From NCBI GenBank assembly GCA_002343985.1, contig DDTB01000016.1:1-64000 (forward strand): DNA of 64,000 nucleotides. The letters run 5' to 3'. Numbering within the stretch: position 1 is the first letter of the stretch; every line of letters begins with the position of its first letter. Shown here piece by piece: positions 16,410 through 26,351 of the stretch. The DNA is from Chitinophagaceae bacterium UBA2375. GTDB lineage: Bacteria > Bacteroidota > Bacteroidia > Chitinophagales > Chitinophagaceae. The notes under the pieces were generated by a model. That model had not been told where the DNA came from and did no database searches. It saw nothing but the letters and a program-made list of their open reading frames with translations. Made by a program: the position numbers and the translations under genes.

Positions 16410-18770
16410 ATGATGTGGCAGCGACTCGGACAATGGGTAATCAGGCACAGGCTGGTTTTATTGATTTTACTTGGGCTCTCGACCATTGTTATGGGATATT
16501 TCGCGTCAAAGGTCAAACTCAGCTACGAGTTTTCCAAAGCCATCCCCACAGATAATCCCCGGTACAAAGATTACCAGTTTTTCCGGTCATTGTTTGGCGA
16601 CGACGGAAATATGATGGTCATTGGCGTGCAAACCAATACCTTTTTCGAGCTCGGGAATTACCAGGCATACAAGCAGATGCAGGATGATATCCGCAAGGTG
16701 AAGTCAGTGGAAGACATCATTTCGGTTCCGGGTTCGGTGATGTTGTTGAAAGACAGCGCCACGGAAACATTGCAGGCGAAGAGGGTTTTCCCCGATGGCA
16801 TTTCTTCGCAGGTGGAGCTCGACAGCGCCCGAGACCGTTTTCAAAACCTGCCGTTCTATCGGTCGTTACTCTATAACCCCGGCACGCATGCCTACCTCAT
16901 GGGTGTAAAAATCAACCGCGACGTATTGAATTCCCCGGCCCGTTCGAAGGTTATCGCGGAGATTGGAAAATATACTGAAGCGTTTCAGCAGAAAACGGGG
17001 ATTTCCGTGCACCAAAGTGGCTTGCCTTTGATCAGGACGGTTGTGGCAGACCGTATCCAGCAGGAAATGAAATTTTTCCTGATCGGGTCATTGGTATTGA
17101 GCGTACTCATTTTATTCGCTTTCTTCCGATCGTTTAGCACTACCATGATATCGCTGGCCGTGGTGATGATCGGTGTGGTGTGGACGGTTGCCACCATTTA
17201 CCTCTGCGGATACCAGATCACCCTGCTCACGGCGCTGATCCCCTCGCTGGTGGTGGTGATTGGCATTCCGAACTGCATTTACTTCATCAACAAATACCAT
17301 AGTTCTTATGTGCAGGACCTGAACCCGGTAGTTGCCGAACGCAAGCATGCCGCCCTGGTGAACATGGTGAGCAAGATGGGCATCATTACCCTGTTTTGTA
17401 ATATCACCGCGGCGATTGGATTTGCTGTTTTCGCACTGACACGAAGTGAAATACTCAGAGAGTTTGGCGTCGTGGCCGGCATCAGCATCATGATCATTTT
17501 TGTGGTGTCGTTTATTCTACTGCCATCGGTGTTGAGTTATTTGCCGCCGCCTGCCACAAAGGAATTGAAATATCTTCACAACAAATGGATCGCCCGGTTT
17601 TTGGTGAGGGTGGAAACCTGGGTTTTGCACCACAGGAAATCCGTTATCGCCATTACCCTGTTGGTTTTGGCATTATCGGTGGCCGGCATGTTCCGGTTGA
17701 AATCGGTGGGGTATATCGTGGATGACCTCCCTAAATCTGACCTTATTTATACCGACCTGCAATTTTTCGAAAAGAATTTCAAGGGCGTGATGCCTTTGGA
17801 AATTTTGGTAGATGCCAATAAACGTAATGGTATTGCGGGTTCCAGGGCTTTGCAGGTATTTGAAAAAGTGGATTCGCTGTCTGATTATATCCGGCAGATC
17901 CCGGGCATGAACCGTCCGCTCACCATTGCCGAAGGACTCAAATTCGCAAAGCAGGGCTTTTTTGACAACGATTCCACGCAATACAGCATGCCCAATGCCT
18001 TTGATGGTGCTTTCCTCAATGATTACCTGAAACCAGGCAAGGGCGATGGGCAGCAAAACAATTTTACGCGGATGCTGCGTTCATTTATGGACAGCAGCCG
18101 CAGGTACACAAGGATCAGCGTGAGTATGGCGGATGTGGGCACACAGCGTTTGCCCGCTCTGCTTGACAGCATCGATACACGCAGCAAACAATTGTTCGAC
18201 AGCAGCAAATACACAGTGACGCTCACGGGTACAAGCATCACCTTCCTCGAAGGCAGCCGTTTTATCATCAATGGTTTAAAGGAAAGTATTTTCTGGGCCT
18301 TTTTGCTGATTGCATTGTGCATGCTGTACCTTTTCCGGTCGGTCCGGATTTTGGTTTGTTCCCTCCTGCCAAACCTGATACCCCTGGTAGTCACCGCAGG
18401 CATTATGGGCTGGGCGGGCGTTCCGTTAAAACCCTCTACCGTATTAATTTTCAGTGTAGCCCTGGGCATCGCCATCGATATCACCATCCGGTTTTTGGTG
18501 AATTACCGGCAAGACCTTCCTATATATAAACATGATATCGAAGCTACGGTGCGCAGTACTGTTAGTCAGACCGGATTGAGTATTATATACACATCATTGG
18601 TATTAACTGCAGGGTTTATCATTTTTTGTGGGAGCCGATTTGGCGGCACTTTCGCCCTGGGATGGCTCACTTCCGTAACCTTGCTCACGGCCACCATCAC
18701 CAATTTGGTTCTGCTTCCCGTTTTGCTCCTTATTTTGGGATCGGGAAAAAAGCAGCGCCCTTCTGACTGA
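16410..18770 (+). CDS. RND/MMPL family transporter
   Basis: The 786-residue protein has twelve predicted membrane segments arranged as two repeats. Each repeat begins with one helix (residues about 12-30 and 410-430), then a large periplasmic loop, then five helices. This is the MMPL/HpnN-type single-gene RND layout. SVALGIAIDITIRFLVNYRQ near the end carries the conserved acidic residue of helix 10. Members move lipids, hopanoids or drugs; the cargo here is unknown. The frame is open from a TTG at 16374, but the ATG at 16410 (MMWQRLGQWVIRHR) is the natural start. It is divergent from recO, with no partner periplasmic adaptor gene nearby. Confidence 0.85.
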   Translation: MMWQRLGQWVIRHRLVLLILLGLSTIVMGYFASKVKLSYEFSKAIPTDNPRYKDYQFFRSLFGDDGNMMVIGVQTNTFFELGNYQAYKQMQDDIRKVKSVEDIISVPGSVMLLKDSATETLQAKRVFPDGISSQVELDSARDRFQNLPFYRSLLYNPGTHAYLMGVKINRDVLNSPARSKVIAEIGKYTEAFQQKTGISVHQSGLPLIRTVVADRIQQEMKFFLIGSLVLSVLILFAFFRSFSTTMISLAVVMIGVVWTVATIYLCGYQITLLTALIPSLVVVIGIPNCIYFINKYHSSYVQDLNPVVAERKHAALVNMVSKMGIITLFCNITAAIGFAVFALTRSEILREFGVVAGISIMIIFVVSFILLPSVLSYLPPPATKELKYLHNKWIARFLVRVETWVLHHRKSVIAITLLVLALSVAGMFRLKSVGYIVDDLPKSDLIYTDLQFFEKNFKGVMPLEILVDANKRNGIAGSRALQVFEKVDSLSDYIRQIPGMNRPLTIAEGLKFAKQGFFDNDSTQYSMPNAFDGAFLNDYLKPGKGDGQQNNFTRMLRSFMDSSRRYTRISVSMADVGTQRLPALLDSIDTRSKQLFDSSKYTVTLTGTSITFLEGSRFIINGLKESIFWAFLLIALCMLYLFRSVRILVCSLLPNLIPLVVTAGIMGWAGVPLKPSTVLIFSVALGIAIDITIRFLVNYRQDLPIYKHDIEATVRSTVSQTGLSIIYTSLVLTAGFIIFCGSRFGGTFALGWLTSVTLLTATITNLVLLPVLLLILGSGKKQRPSD

Positions 18771-18865
18771 TTTATTTAATCCACATTCAGGGTTTTCCTG
18801 TTGATAAGTGCAGCCATTATGTTTTATATGTTGTCAATCTGTTAAAGAGGGATATTTTAATCTAA

Positions 18866-18873
18866 TATATTTG
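18866..18873 (+). promoter_or_regulatory. -7 promoter element of the SusC/SusD operon
   Basis: TATATTTG matches TAnnTTTG and lies 21 bp before the ATG at 18895. The -33 region is poor, which is common where an activator is needed. Confidence 0.45.
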
Positions 18874-18894
18874 CCATACAAACTAAAATAAGAT

Positions 18895-21800
18895 ATGAGA
18901 AAAGCCCTGTTATTGATATCGGCGATGTTTTTATTGCTGATTCAATCCTTTGCTCAGACCCGTACCGTTACCGGAACGGTAACAGATGAAAAAGGCAACC
19001 CATTGCCCAATGTATCAATCATGGTCAGGGGGACTACCGTGGGGACTTCGTCTGCCGCGGATGGAACATACAGCATCACGGTACCGCAGAATGGCCGCGT
19101 GATCGTATTTACATCGGTCAACATGCAAACCCAGGAAATCTCCATTGGCAACAGGAATGTCGTTAATGTTGGTATGCGTGTTGATGACAAGCAATTGGGC
19201 GAGTTGATTGTTACCGGTTATTCCACCCGTAAAAAAACGGAGTTTACTGGTGCCAACACCAAGGTGCTGTCAAAGCAAATTGAGCAGGTCCCCATTGCTT
19301 CATTTGAACAAATACTCCAGGGCCGTGCACCCGGATTGTACATTGCGTCAGGATCCGGCCAACCCGGTACAGCCGCGAGGGTGAATATCCGAGGTGTGGG
19401 TTCTATCTCCGGTGGCAATGACCCCCTGTATGTACTCGATGGTATCCCCATTGAAGCCAACGTGTTCCGCTCCCTGAACCCAAATGATTTTGCCACGGTT
19501 GACGTGTTGAAAGACGCGACGGGTGCAGGTTTGTACGGTTCAAGGGGTGCCAATGGCGTAATTGTTATTACCACTAAAAAAGGTAAGCCGGGCAAAACGC
19601 AATTGCAGTACCGCGGTCAGGTAGGTTATTCTGAACCACCCACTTTGAATAATTTGAAGATGATGAATACAGAGCAGAGGCTCGCGTATGAAGAGAATGT
19701 GCTTGGTGGCCCGGCCGGTATATTACCAACCGGCGGAATCACCGGTTTCCCGGGTTGGGATTACAGCCCGAAAAACCCACGCTATCAAAATTTATCACCC
19801 GCACAGCGTGCAGCGGAAGCATTGTTACTTGATTCAATCCGCAAGATCAATACCAACTGGGCAGATATCTTCTTCCAGAAAGGCAAGTTCACCCAGCAGG
19901 AGATCAGCGCTTCAGGCGGCAGCCAGAACCTGAGCTTCTTTACATCACTCGGTTATTATAAGCAGGAAGGTATCGTGATCCGTTCAGGGCTTGACAGGTA
20001 CACATTCCGTGCAAACCTTGATTTCAAAACAGACAAGCTGACCGTTTCGGTGCGTTCCGCAGCTGGCTTCAGCTCTCAAAATAATATTGAGTCGGAAGCG
20101 GGCGTGGCATTGGCTAACCCCATCGCCGCTGCATACCTCGAATTGCCATATCGCAAGCTGACATTGGCAAATGGCAAGAATGATGTGGGCGCCGGTAAAA
20201 CGGGCGGCAATGCGTACGATCGAATCTTTACCACTACCGCTACCAGCAACCAGTTCAAAGGCAACCTCGCCATTACGGCACAGTATGACCTTTTTGGCGG
20301 ACTGGCCATTAAGTCTACCAATGGTGTTGACTGGAGGAACAACAACCAGAGCCGTTTCATTGATCCTGCTTCTTTCGCCGGATCGCAGGTGGCACAGGGT
20401 TCACAAGGTTCTTATGGTGAAGGAAACCTGGAGAACCTGCAGTTGATTACCACTTCTGGACTGGTGTTCAACCGTACATTTAACAACAAACATTCTGTGA
20501 ACGCATCGGCTATGGTGGAAGCCATCCGCAACCGTACCAGGGCGTTCAGCGCAACCGGTTTTGGTATCATCACCCGCTTGCCAAATACGCCTGCGGGCAT
20601 CACGCCGGGATCACCCACGAATAACTTCATTCCTCAGTTTGGCGGCGCATTCCTGCCAGGCAACGGAAAATCACTGAATGGTTTGTTCTCGCTGTTTACC
20701 ACGGTTGATTACACATATAACCGTAAGTATACCTTCTCTGCAAGTTTGCGTAAGGATGAGCCCTCACAGGTTCCTGCCAATAACCGCAACAACGTGTTCT
20801 GGTCACTCGGTGCGAGTTGGAACATCGCCATGGAAAAATTCATGGAGAACCAGAATATCTTCCAGGAATTGCGCCTGAGGGCCAGCCATGGCGAAACGGG
20901 CAATGTGAATGGTTTCGCGTCAGACTTTGGATACCTGCAAACATATGGTTCAGGCGGATATGCCGGCGTTCCGGGTACCATCCCCACTTCACCGGGTAAC
21001 CCCGCATACAAACTCGAAAGCCAGGTGATCACAAATATTGGTACCGACTTCAGTATGTGGAACCGCCGTCTCCGTGTTGGCATTGACGTATATAATAAGG
21101 AGTCGCGTAACCTGTTCATCAACCAGGAACTGTCGCGTACCTCTGGCTTTGCGGCACTGGCAACCAATGCGGCTAAGATGCGCAACCGCGGTATGGAATT
21201 CACCGTAGGTGTTGACGCGATCCGCAAAAACGATCTGACCATTACCGTGAATGTGAATGGTGCATTCAATAAGAATACAGTACTCGACCTGGGCGGCCTT
21301 CAGGAAATCCCACAGGGTACAGGTATCATCCGTGTAGGCAAGCCACTGGGTACGCATTTCGTAGTGGGTTGGCTGGGTGTTGACCCTCAATCAGGCTTGC
21401 CTGTTTACCAGGATATCAATGGCAACCCTACCAACGTGTTTTCCGCGGCGAACAACCGTGCAGAGTTTGGCACTTTCCTGCCAAGCTTTACCGGCGGCGC
21501 GAGTTTGGAAATCAGTTGGAAGAAATTCGATATCTCCGCTTTGTTCTCCACAGCGCAGGGTGTTGACCGTTTCAACAATGAATCATTCTTCTATGAGTCA
21601 ACCAACGCAAACGTAGCATTTAATAAGAGTGTAGATATGCTGGGTACATGGCAGAAGCCCGGTGACCTCACAAACTTCCAGCGCGTAGCATCGGCCCGCC
21701 AGTTTACGAGCAAGGATATCCGTGATGCTTCGTTTGTGCGTTTCCGTAACCTCCAGGTGGGATACACATTTGAACCAAAGAATACCAAATGGTTCAGGAG

Positions 21801-21942
21801 TTTCCGTTTGTGGGGACAGGGACAAAACCTGTTTACATGGACCAAGTGGCAGGGCTTCGATCCGGAAGAAAGCAACAATATCGCAACTTACGAGTTCCCG
21901 AACCCACGCACTTATTCTGTTGGTGTAGATATCAATTTTTAA
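18895..21942 (+). CDS. SusC/RagA family TonB-dependent outer-membrane receptor
   Basis: The 1015-residue protein has a signal peptide (cut near SFAQT). A carboxypeptidase-regulatory-like beta-sandwich follows (about 22-100, VTGTVTDEKGNPLPNVSIMV), then a plug domain (about 115-230, with NIRGVGSISGGNDPLYVLDGIP and GLYGSRGANGVIVITTKKG). A large beta-barrel ends in an aromatic residue (VDINF). It imports large solutes with the SusD lipoprotein encoded 19 bp downstream. No glycosidase, peptidase, sigma or anti-sigma gene sits in this operon, so the substrate is unknown. Confidence 0.95.
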   Translation: MRKALLLISAMFLLLIQSFAQTRTVTGTVTDEKGNPLPNVSIMVRGTTVGTSSAADGTYSITVPQNGRVIVFTSVNMQTQEISIGNRNVVNVGMRVDDKQLGELIVTGYSTRKKTEFTGANTKVLSKQIEQVPIASFEQILQGRAPGLYIASGSGQPGTAARVNIRGVGSISGGNDPLYVLDGIPIEANVFRSLNPNDFATVDVLKDATGAGLYGSRGANGVIVITTKKGKPGKTQLQYRGQVGYSEPPTLNNLKMMNTEQRLAYEENVLGGPAGILPTGGITGFPGWDYSPKNPRYQNLSPAQRAAEALLLDSIRKINTNWADIFFQKGKFTQQEISASGGSQNLSFFTSLGYYKQEGIVIRSGLDRYTFRANLDFKTDKLTVSVRSAAGFSSQNNIESEAGVALANPIAAAYLELPYRKLTLANGKNDVGAGKTGGNAYDRIFTTTATSNQFKGNLAITAQYDLFGGLAIKSTNGVDWRNNNQSRFIDPASFAGSQVAQGSQGSYGEGNLENLQLITTSGLVFNRTFNNKHSVNASAMVEAIRNRTRAFSATGFGIITRLPNTPAGITPGSPTNNFIPQFGGAFLPGNGKSLNGLFSLFTTVDYTYNRKYTFSASLRKDEPSQVPANNRNNVFWSLGASWNIAMEKFMENQNIFQELRLRASHGETGNVNGFASDFGYLQTYGSGGYAGVPGTIPTSPGNPAYKLESQVITNIGTDFSMWNRRLRVGIDVYNKESRNLFINQELSRTSGFAALATNAAKMRNRGMEFTVGVDAIRKNDLTITVNVNGAFNKNTVLDLGGLQEIPQGTGIIRVGKPLGTHFVVGWLGVDPQSGLPVYQDINGNPTNVFSAANNRAEFGTFLPSFTGGASLEISWKKFDISALFSTAQGVDRFNNESFFYESTNANVAFNKSVDMLGTWQKPGDLTNFQRVASARQFTSKDIRDASFVRFRNLQVGYTFEPKNTKWFRSFRLWGQGQNLFTWTKWQGFDPEESNNIATYEFPNPRTYSVGVDINF

Positions 21943-21961
21943 TTTTAAATAATCAATCATA

Positions 21962-23428
21962 ATGAAAAAGCTGCTTAGTATTTCCCTGGTGCTTTTGTCG
22001 GCCATGAGTATTGTATCATGCCGCAAAGACGTGGTAAATGTATTGCCCAGCGATGCCATACCTGTAGAACAGGCCTTTCAAAACATGAACGACGTGAATA
22101 ACGCTGCCAATGGTGTATATGGAACCTGGCAGGCCCGTCGCTCCAGTTATATCAGTTCGTTTATGACCGATGAAGTGAGGCTTGGCACCGGCACCGAATA
22201 CCGCAACATAGGAAACATCCTCTTTAACTGGCTGCATGTGTCTGACTCACAAGACTGGCGCGATGCTGAAACAGGTGGTGTATGGACAAACCTCTATGTG
22301 GTGATCGACAGGGCCAACAGGGTGCTCGAACGCATGATCCCTGTGCCAACGGAGAATGCCACAGAAGCGGCATTAAAATCACGCATCCGCGGCGAAATGC
22401 TCGCCATCAGGGGCATGGCCCATATAGAATTACTGCGCCTGTTTTCGGCAACGGCTTCATACAGCGGATCCGACCTTGGTGTTGTAGCACAAAGGAACTA
22501 CGCGCAGGATGTAGCCACTTATTTCCCTGGGCGCAGCACACAGGCCGAAGTGGTTGCATTTATCGACTCTTCACTGTCTGAGGCGCGCGCCCTGATACCA
22601 TCCAACTATGCGGACATCAGCCGCATCACGCGCAACGCCGTAATCGCAAGCCAGGCACGTCTCGCTTTATACACACGCAACTGGCAAAAGGTAGTTGACA
22701 GCGCATCCGCCGTATTGGCCAATGTGCCCATCACAACCAACCGCACCACATATGAAAATCTCTGGCGCACAAAAGTGGTGCCTGCTACAGGTACCGAAGT
22801 GATCTGGAAATTGAATGTAACGCCCGCCAACCTCGGCAATGCCATCGGCTCGCTTTGGCAAGACCTGAACGGGGCCCAGCAGGCAGCACCCGCTATCAAA
22901 TTACTGAATACTTTTGACCAGGCTAATGATGTCCGTTACAGTGTGTTCTTCCGCACACCCACAACTGTACCCGCTGGTGCAAGAAACCTGATTGCCAAAT
23001 ATGGTGTGGTACCTAACGCCTTGATGGTGCCAGAAAACTTTGAATACGATATTAAAATGATCCGTTCGTCAGAATTGCTCCTGGCCCGCGCCGAAGCTTA
23101 TGCTGAAATGGATATGCTTACGGAAGCCAATAACGACCTTGCCGCATTGCGTGCAGCCCGCATCACCGCCTATACGCATACACCGATTACGGTTAAGGAA
23201 GACCTGATCAACGCGATTTTGCTGGAACGGTACAAGGAACTTTGTTATGAAGGCCAGCGTTATATTGACTTGAAGCGCCGTGAACTGACCATCAGCCGTG
23301 AACTGGCGGATGTGGCCAACAATACGGTCATTCAAAACCTTCCTGCCAGCAATGCAAAATATATCTTGCCGATACCACAGCAGGAAGTGTTTGCCAATCC
23401 GAATATGCAACAAAACGATGGTTATTAA
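21962..23428 (+). CDS. SusD/RagB family surface lipoprotein
   Basis: The 488-residue lipoprotein (lipobox ending at C20, MSIVSC) has the SusD helical TPR core and the C-terminal conserved stretch AILLERYKELCYEGQRYIDLKRR. Such proteins sit as a lid on the SusC barrel and bind the substrate outside the cell. It directly follows its susC partner. The closing sequence ILPIPQQEVFANPNMQQN is typical for the family. Confidence 0.95.
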   Translation: MKKLLSISLVLLSAMSIVSCRKDVVNVLPSDAIPVEQAFQNMNDVNNAANGVYGTWQARRSSYISSFMTDEVRLGTGTEYRNIGNILFNWLHVSDSQDWRDAETGGVWTNLYVVIDRANRVLERMIPVPTENATEAALKSRIRGEMLAIRGMAHIELLRLFSATASYSGSDLGVVAQRNYAQDVATYFPGRSTQAEVVAFIDSSLSEARALIPSNYADISRITRNAVIASQARLALYTRNWQKVVDSASAVLANVPITTNRTTYENLWRTKVVPATGTEVIWKLNVTPANLGNAIGSLWQDLNGAQQAAPAIKLLNTFDQANDVRYSVFFRTPTTVPAGARNLIAKYGVVPNALMVPENFEYDIKMIRSSELLLARAEAYAEMDMLTEANNDLAALRAARITAYTHTPITVKEDLINAILLERYKELCYEGQRYIDLKRRELTISRELADVANNTVIQNLPASNAKYILPIPQQEVFANPNMQQNDGY

Positions 23429-23467
23429 TCGCCACAAAAAATTCCACCAATCATACAACCTAATATC

Positions 23468-24244
23468 ATGTATATGAAAAAAATACTTGGAATTGTACTC
23501 GCCGGAGCGATGCTGACAAGCTGCGGCAAAGTAGAAAAGTATTCCAATGATTATGGCTCCGCCAATTTCCTGAACGTGGTGCCATTCTCTCCTCCGCCAC
23601 CGGGTTCACCGGCGGTGACCATGCGTGTGTTTGAAGACACATTAATGCGTACTGCGTCAAACCTGAGCTACAGGGGATCTACCGGATACCTGGCGTTCTC
23701 ACCCGGTACAAAGACAATTCAACTTCGCTCATCTGCAGACTTAAGTACGGTGTTTGCCGAAGCCATAAGCCAGGAGTTTGCATATAACAAAGCATCAACT
23801 TACCTGGTGTATGATACCGTGAACAACAGCACGGGCAGGGCTAAGATCGCACGCCTGAACGATACACTTACACTGCCTGCGGCAGGTTTTGTAAAAATGC
23901 GGTTCCTGCCCCTGGCAAAATTCGCACCTGCAGTAGACGTTACCCTGGTACGCACCAGTGTGACCCCCGCCGACAGCATTACTTTCTTTAACATGGGTTA
24001 CATCGGCGAAAACCCTACACAGGCTGAGTTGGATGCCCTGTCTTCATTCAGGTCAATGCCTATTGGTAACTACGCACTTCGTATGAAACTCGCAGGTACA
24101 CAAACATTGATTGCCGCGCCACTCTCTTTAAGCGCTGCTACCTTAACCGGCACTGGCGGTTCTACCGGCATCAGTTCATTGTACATAGCGGGTACCGCCA
24201 AAGAGCAACCTTTGAGCGTAGGCATCCAAAGGCACTATCCATAA
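23468..24244 (+). CDS. DUF4397-like lipoprotein in the SusC/D operon
   Basis: The 258-residue lipoprotein (lipobox LTSC, C19) is beta-rich. It contains the pattern MRFLPLAKFAPAVDVTLVR, close to the DUF4397 repeat in which a prediction of the type VRFVHASPDAPAVDV recurs. Its place as third gene behind susC and susD suggests an accessory surface protein, probably for ligand binding. It lies 39 bp behind susD, and a terminator follows at 24269. Its start could also be the second ATG at 23474. Confidence 0.75.
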   Translation: MYMKKILGIVLAGAMLTSCGKVEKYSNDYGSANFLNVVPFSPPPPGSPAVTMRVFEDTLMRTASNLSYRGSTGYLAFSPGTKTIQLRSSADLSTVFAEAISQEFAYNKASTYLVYDTVNNSTGRAKIARLNDTLTLPAAGFVKMRFLPLAKFAPAVDVTLVRTSVTPADSITFFNMGYIGENPTQAELDALSSFRSMPIGNYALRMKLAGTQTLIAAPLSLSAATLTGTGGSTGISSLYIAGTAKEQPLSVGIQRHYP

Positions 24245-24268
24245 TTGATTGCAGCATCATATAAAAAA

Positions 24269-24298
24269 GAACCCTGGCATTGCCGGGGTTCTTTTTTT
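24269..24298 (+). terminator. Terminator of the SusC/D operon
   Basis: GAACCCTGGCA (24269-24279) pairs with TGCCGGGGTTC (24281-24291) apart from one mismatch, followed by seven T residues. A-rich sequence on the other side lets it serve the convergent gene ending at 24355 too. Confidence 0.85.
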
Positions 24299-24354
24299 GG
24301 TGGAGTTTCTATGATGAATCGTAGACCGATTATCCGTAAAAATAAATCAACTGA

Positions 24355-26199
24355 TTACAATAATTCACGGATGGCTTCCATGAGCTCACCTTTTGTGATG
24401 GGCGTTCCTTTTATTTTATTAAAAGGTTTCGCGTCTACCATAAACTGGTCGCGGATGATTTTCACCAGTTGCCCGTTGTTGATTTCCGGGATGAGCACTT
24501 TGTCGAAACTGCCGATGATCTCGCCCAGGTTCGACGGGAAGGGGCGGAGGTAACGGATATGCGCATGCGAAACTGCATGGCCTTGTCTTTGCAATTCCGC
24601 GCAGGCGCTCTTGATGGAACCATATGTGCTGCCCCAGCCAATAACGAGCACTTTACCGGTTGCCGGCCCGCTGTCTAATGTTTGCTTTGGGATGTAATTT
24701 GCAATCATGTCAACCTTGGCCTGCCTTGTTTTCACCATGTGCTGGTGGTTCTCCGGTTCGTAACTGATATTGCCGGTGACATCCTGTTTTTCGAGTCCGC
24801 CAATGCGGTGTTCGAGTCCGGGTGTGCCGGGCAATACCCATGGCCGCACCAGTTTTTCATCCCTGAGGTAGGGCATGAATTTTTGTTCGGCATCTGATAA
24901 TGCCTTTTTCACCTTCACTTCAATATCCGGCAGGTCCGCTGTTTGCGGGAATTTCCAGGGCTCCGCGCCGTTTGCGATATAACCATCGCTGAGGAGCATC
25001 ACGGGCGTCATGTGTTGTATGGATAAACGCACAGCTTCATATGCCACATCAAAGCAATCGCTCGGTGTGGAGCTGGCGATCACGGGCATTGGGCATTCGC
25101 CATTGCGCCCGTAATAAGCCTGCAGCAAATCGCTCTGCTCCGTTTTTGTTGGCAGCCCTGTGCTTGGGCCACCGCGTTGAATATTGCAAATCACCAATGG
25201 TATCTCCAACATCACGGCCAGGCCCATCGCTTCAGTTTTCAAAGCCACGCCGGGGCCCGATGTGGTGGTTATGCCAATGGATCCTCCATAACTTGCGCCA
25301 ATGGCTGATGCGATTGCCGCGATTTCGTCTTCGGCCTGGAAAGTTTTGATGCCGAAATTTTTATAGCGGCTTAATTCATGCAAAATATCTGAAGCAGGGG
25401 TAATGGGATAGCTGCCGAGGAAAAGGGGTAACCCGCTTTTTACGGAAGCCGCGATCAGGCCGTAAGCCAGGGATTGGTTGCCCATGATGGAGCGGTAGGT
25501 GCCCGGTTCCATTTTGGCTTTTTCCACCGTGTACCTGGTGGTAAAAGTTTCGACGGTGTCACCATAATTATAGCCTGCCTGCAATACTTTGATATTGCTT
25601 TCCAGGATCTCGGGCTTCTTGCCAAATTTTTCCTTGAGGAAGGTCAGGGTATTGGCCATGTCGCGGTTGTACATCCAATAGAGGAAGCCCAGCACAAACA
25701 TATTTTTGGCCCTGTCTTTTTCTTTTGTACCCATGCTGATGTCTTTCAACGCCTCACGGGTGAGCTTGGTGACATCAATCTTTATCACTTCATAATTGGT
25801 CAGGCTATCGTCTTCGAGCGGGTTTTCACCTTCGGGATAATTGGCCAGGCGAAGGTTCTTGCTGTCGAAGCCATCAATATTCGCGATGATTTTCCCTCCC
25901 GGTTTCAATGCCGCGAGGTTTACTTTCAGGGCTGCCGCATTCATGGCCACCAATACATCGCAGGCATCACCGGGTGTATAAATGCGGTCGCTGCTGAACC
26001 GCAACTGGTAGCCGCTCACGCCGGGCAGCGTACCGATCGGGGCGCGAATCTCCGCCGGGAAATCCGGGAATGTGGCGAGGTCAATGCCGAGAAGGGCCGT
26101 GTTATTGGTGAACTGGTTTCCGGTGAGCTGCATGCCATCGCCGCTATCGCCGGCAAATTTGATGACAACGTCTTGCAAAACTTCTGAATGGTCGCTCAT
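24355..26199 (-). CDS. korA: 2-oxoacid:ferredoxin oxidoreductase, fused gamma-alpha subunit
   Basis: The 614-residue protein joins the gamma domain (residues about 8-190, beginning FAGDSGDGMQLTGNQF) to the alpha pyrimidine-binding domain (about 220-460, with GSYPITPASDILHELS and TTTSGPGVALKTEA). This is the KorA layout of 2-oxoglutarate:ferredoxin oxidoreductase, which makes or uses succinyl-CoA with reduced ferredoxin. The thiamine-pyrophosphate-binding beta subunit (korB), normally next to it, is not found on either side here, so it must be encoded elsewhere. Upstream is a 134-bp gap and then the divergent arginase-fold gene. Confidence 0.9.
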   Translation of the reverse strand: MSDHSEVLQDVVIKFAGDSGDGMQLTGNQFTNNTALLGIDLATFPDFPAEIRAPIGTLPGVSGYQLRFSSDRIYTPGDACDVLVAMNAAALKVNLAALKPGGKIIANIDGFDSKNLRLANYPEGENPLEDDSLTNYEVIKIDVTKLTREALKDISMGTKEKDRAKNMFVLGFLYWMYNRDMANTLTFLKEKFGKKPEILESNIKVLQAGYNYGDTVETFTTRYTVEKAKMEPGTYRSIMGNQSLAYGLIAASVKSGLPLFLGSYPITPASDILHELSRYKNFGIKTFQAEDEIAAIASAIGASYGGSIGITTTSGPGVALKTEAMGLAVMLEIPLVICNIQRGGPSTGLPTKTEQSDLLQAYYGRNGECPMPVIASSTPSDCFDVAYEAVRLSIQHMTPVMLLSDGYIANGAEPWKFPQTADLPDIEVKVKKALSDAEQKFMPYLRDEKLVRPWVLPGTPGLEHRIGGLEKQDVTGNISYEPENHQHMVKTRQAKVDMIANYIPKQTLDSGPATGKVLVIGWGSTYGSIKSACAELQRQGHAVSHAHIRYLRPFPSNLGEIIGSFDKVLIPEINNGQLVKIIRDQFMVDAKPFNKIKGTPITKGELMEAIRELL

Positions 26200-26328
26200 A
26201 TGTCATGGGTGTTAAGGTGCTGTAGGGATAACCCTGTAGTGCACACTAAGTTACAGATGATGTATGCAAAAAAAGACAATCGCCTTAAATTTTTACGGAA
26301 CGACGGGGGCATTTTCCGATTATTCTGT

Positions 26329-26336
26329 TAGGTTTG
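26329..26336 (+). promoter_or_regulatory. -7 promoter element of the arginase-fold/PBP4 operon
   Basis: TAGGTTTG matches TAnnTTTG. A transcript would start near 26343, so only the ATG at 26352 and not the in-frame TTG at 26334 can be the start of the following gene. The -33 region is weak. Confidence 0.45.
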
Positions 26337-26351
26337 CCCAAATTTTTTTGC

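Noticed and set aside
18895..24244. Joining the SusC/D operon to the beta-glucan locus as one system
   Set aside because: The two are about 17 kb apart with housekeeping genes between them, and the SusC/D operon has its own terminator and no glycosidase.
25474..26187. 237-codon plus-strand frame opposite korA
   Set aside because: It is antisense to a clearly recognised enzyme, has no matching domain, and arises from the codon bias of the real gene.
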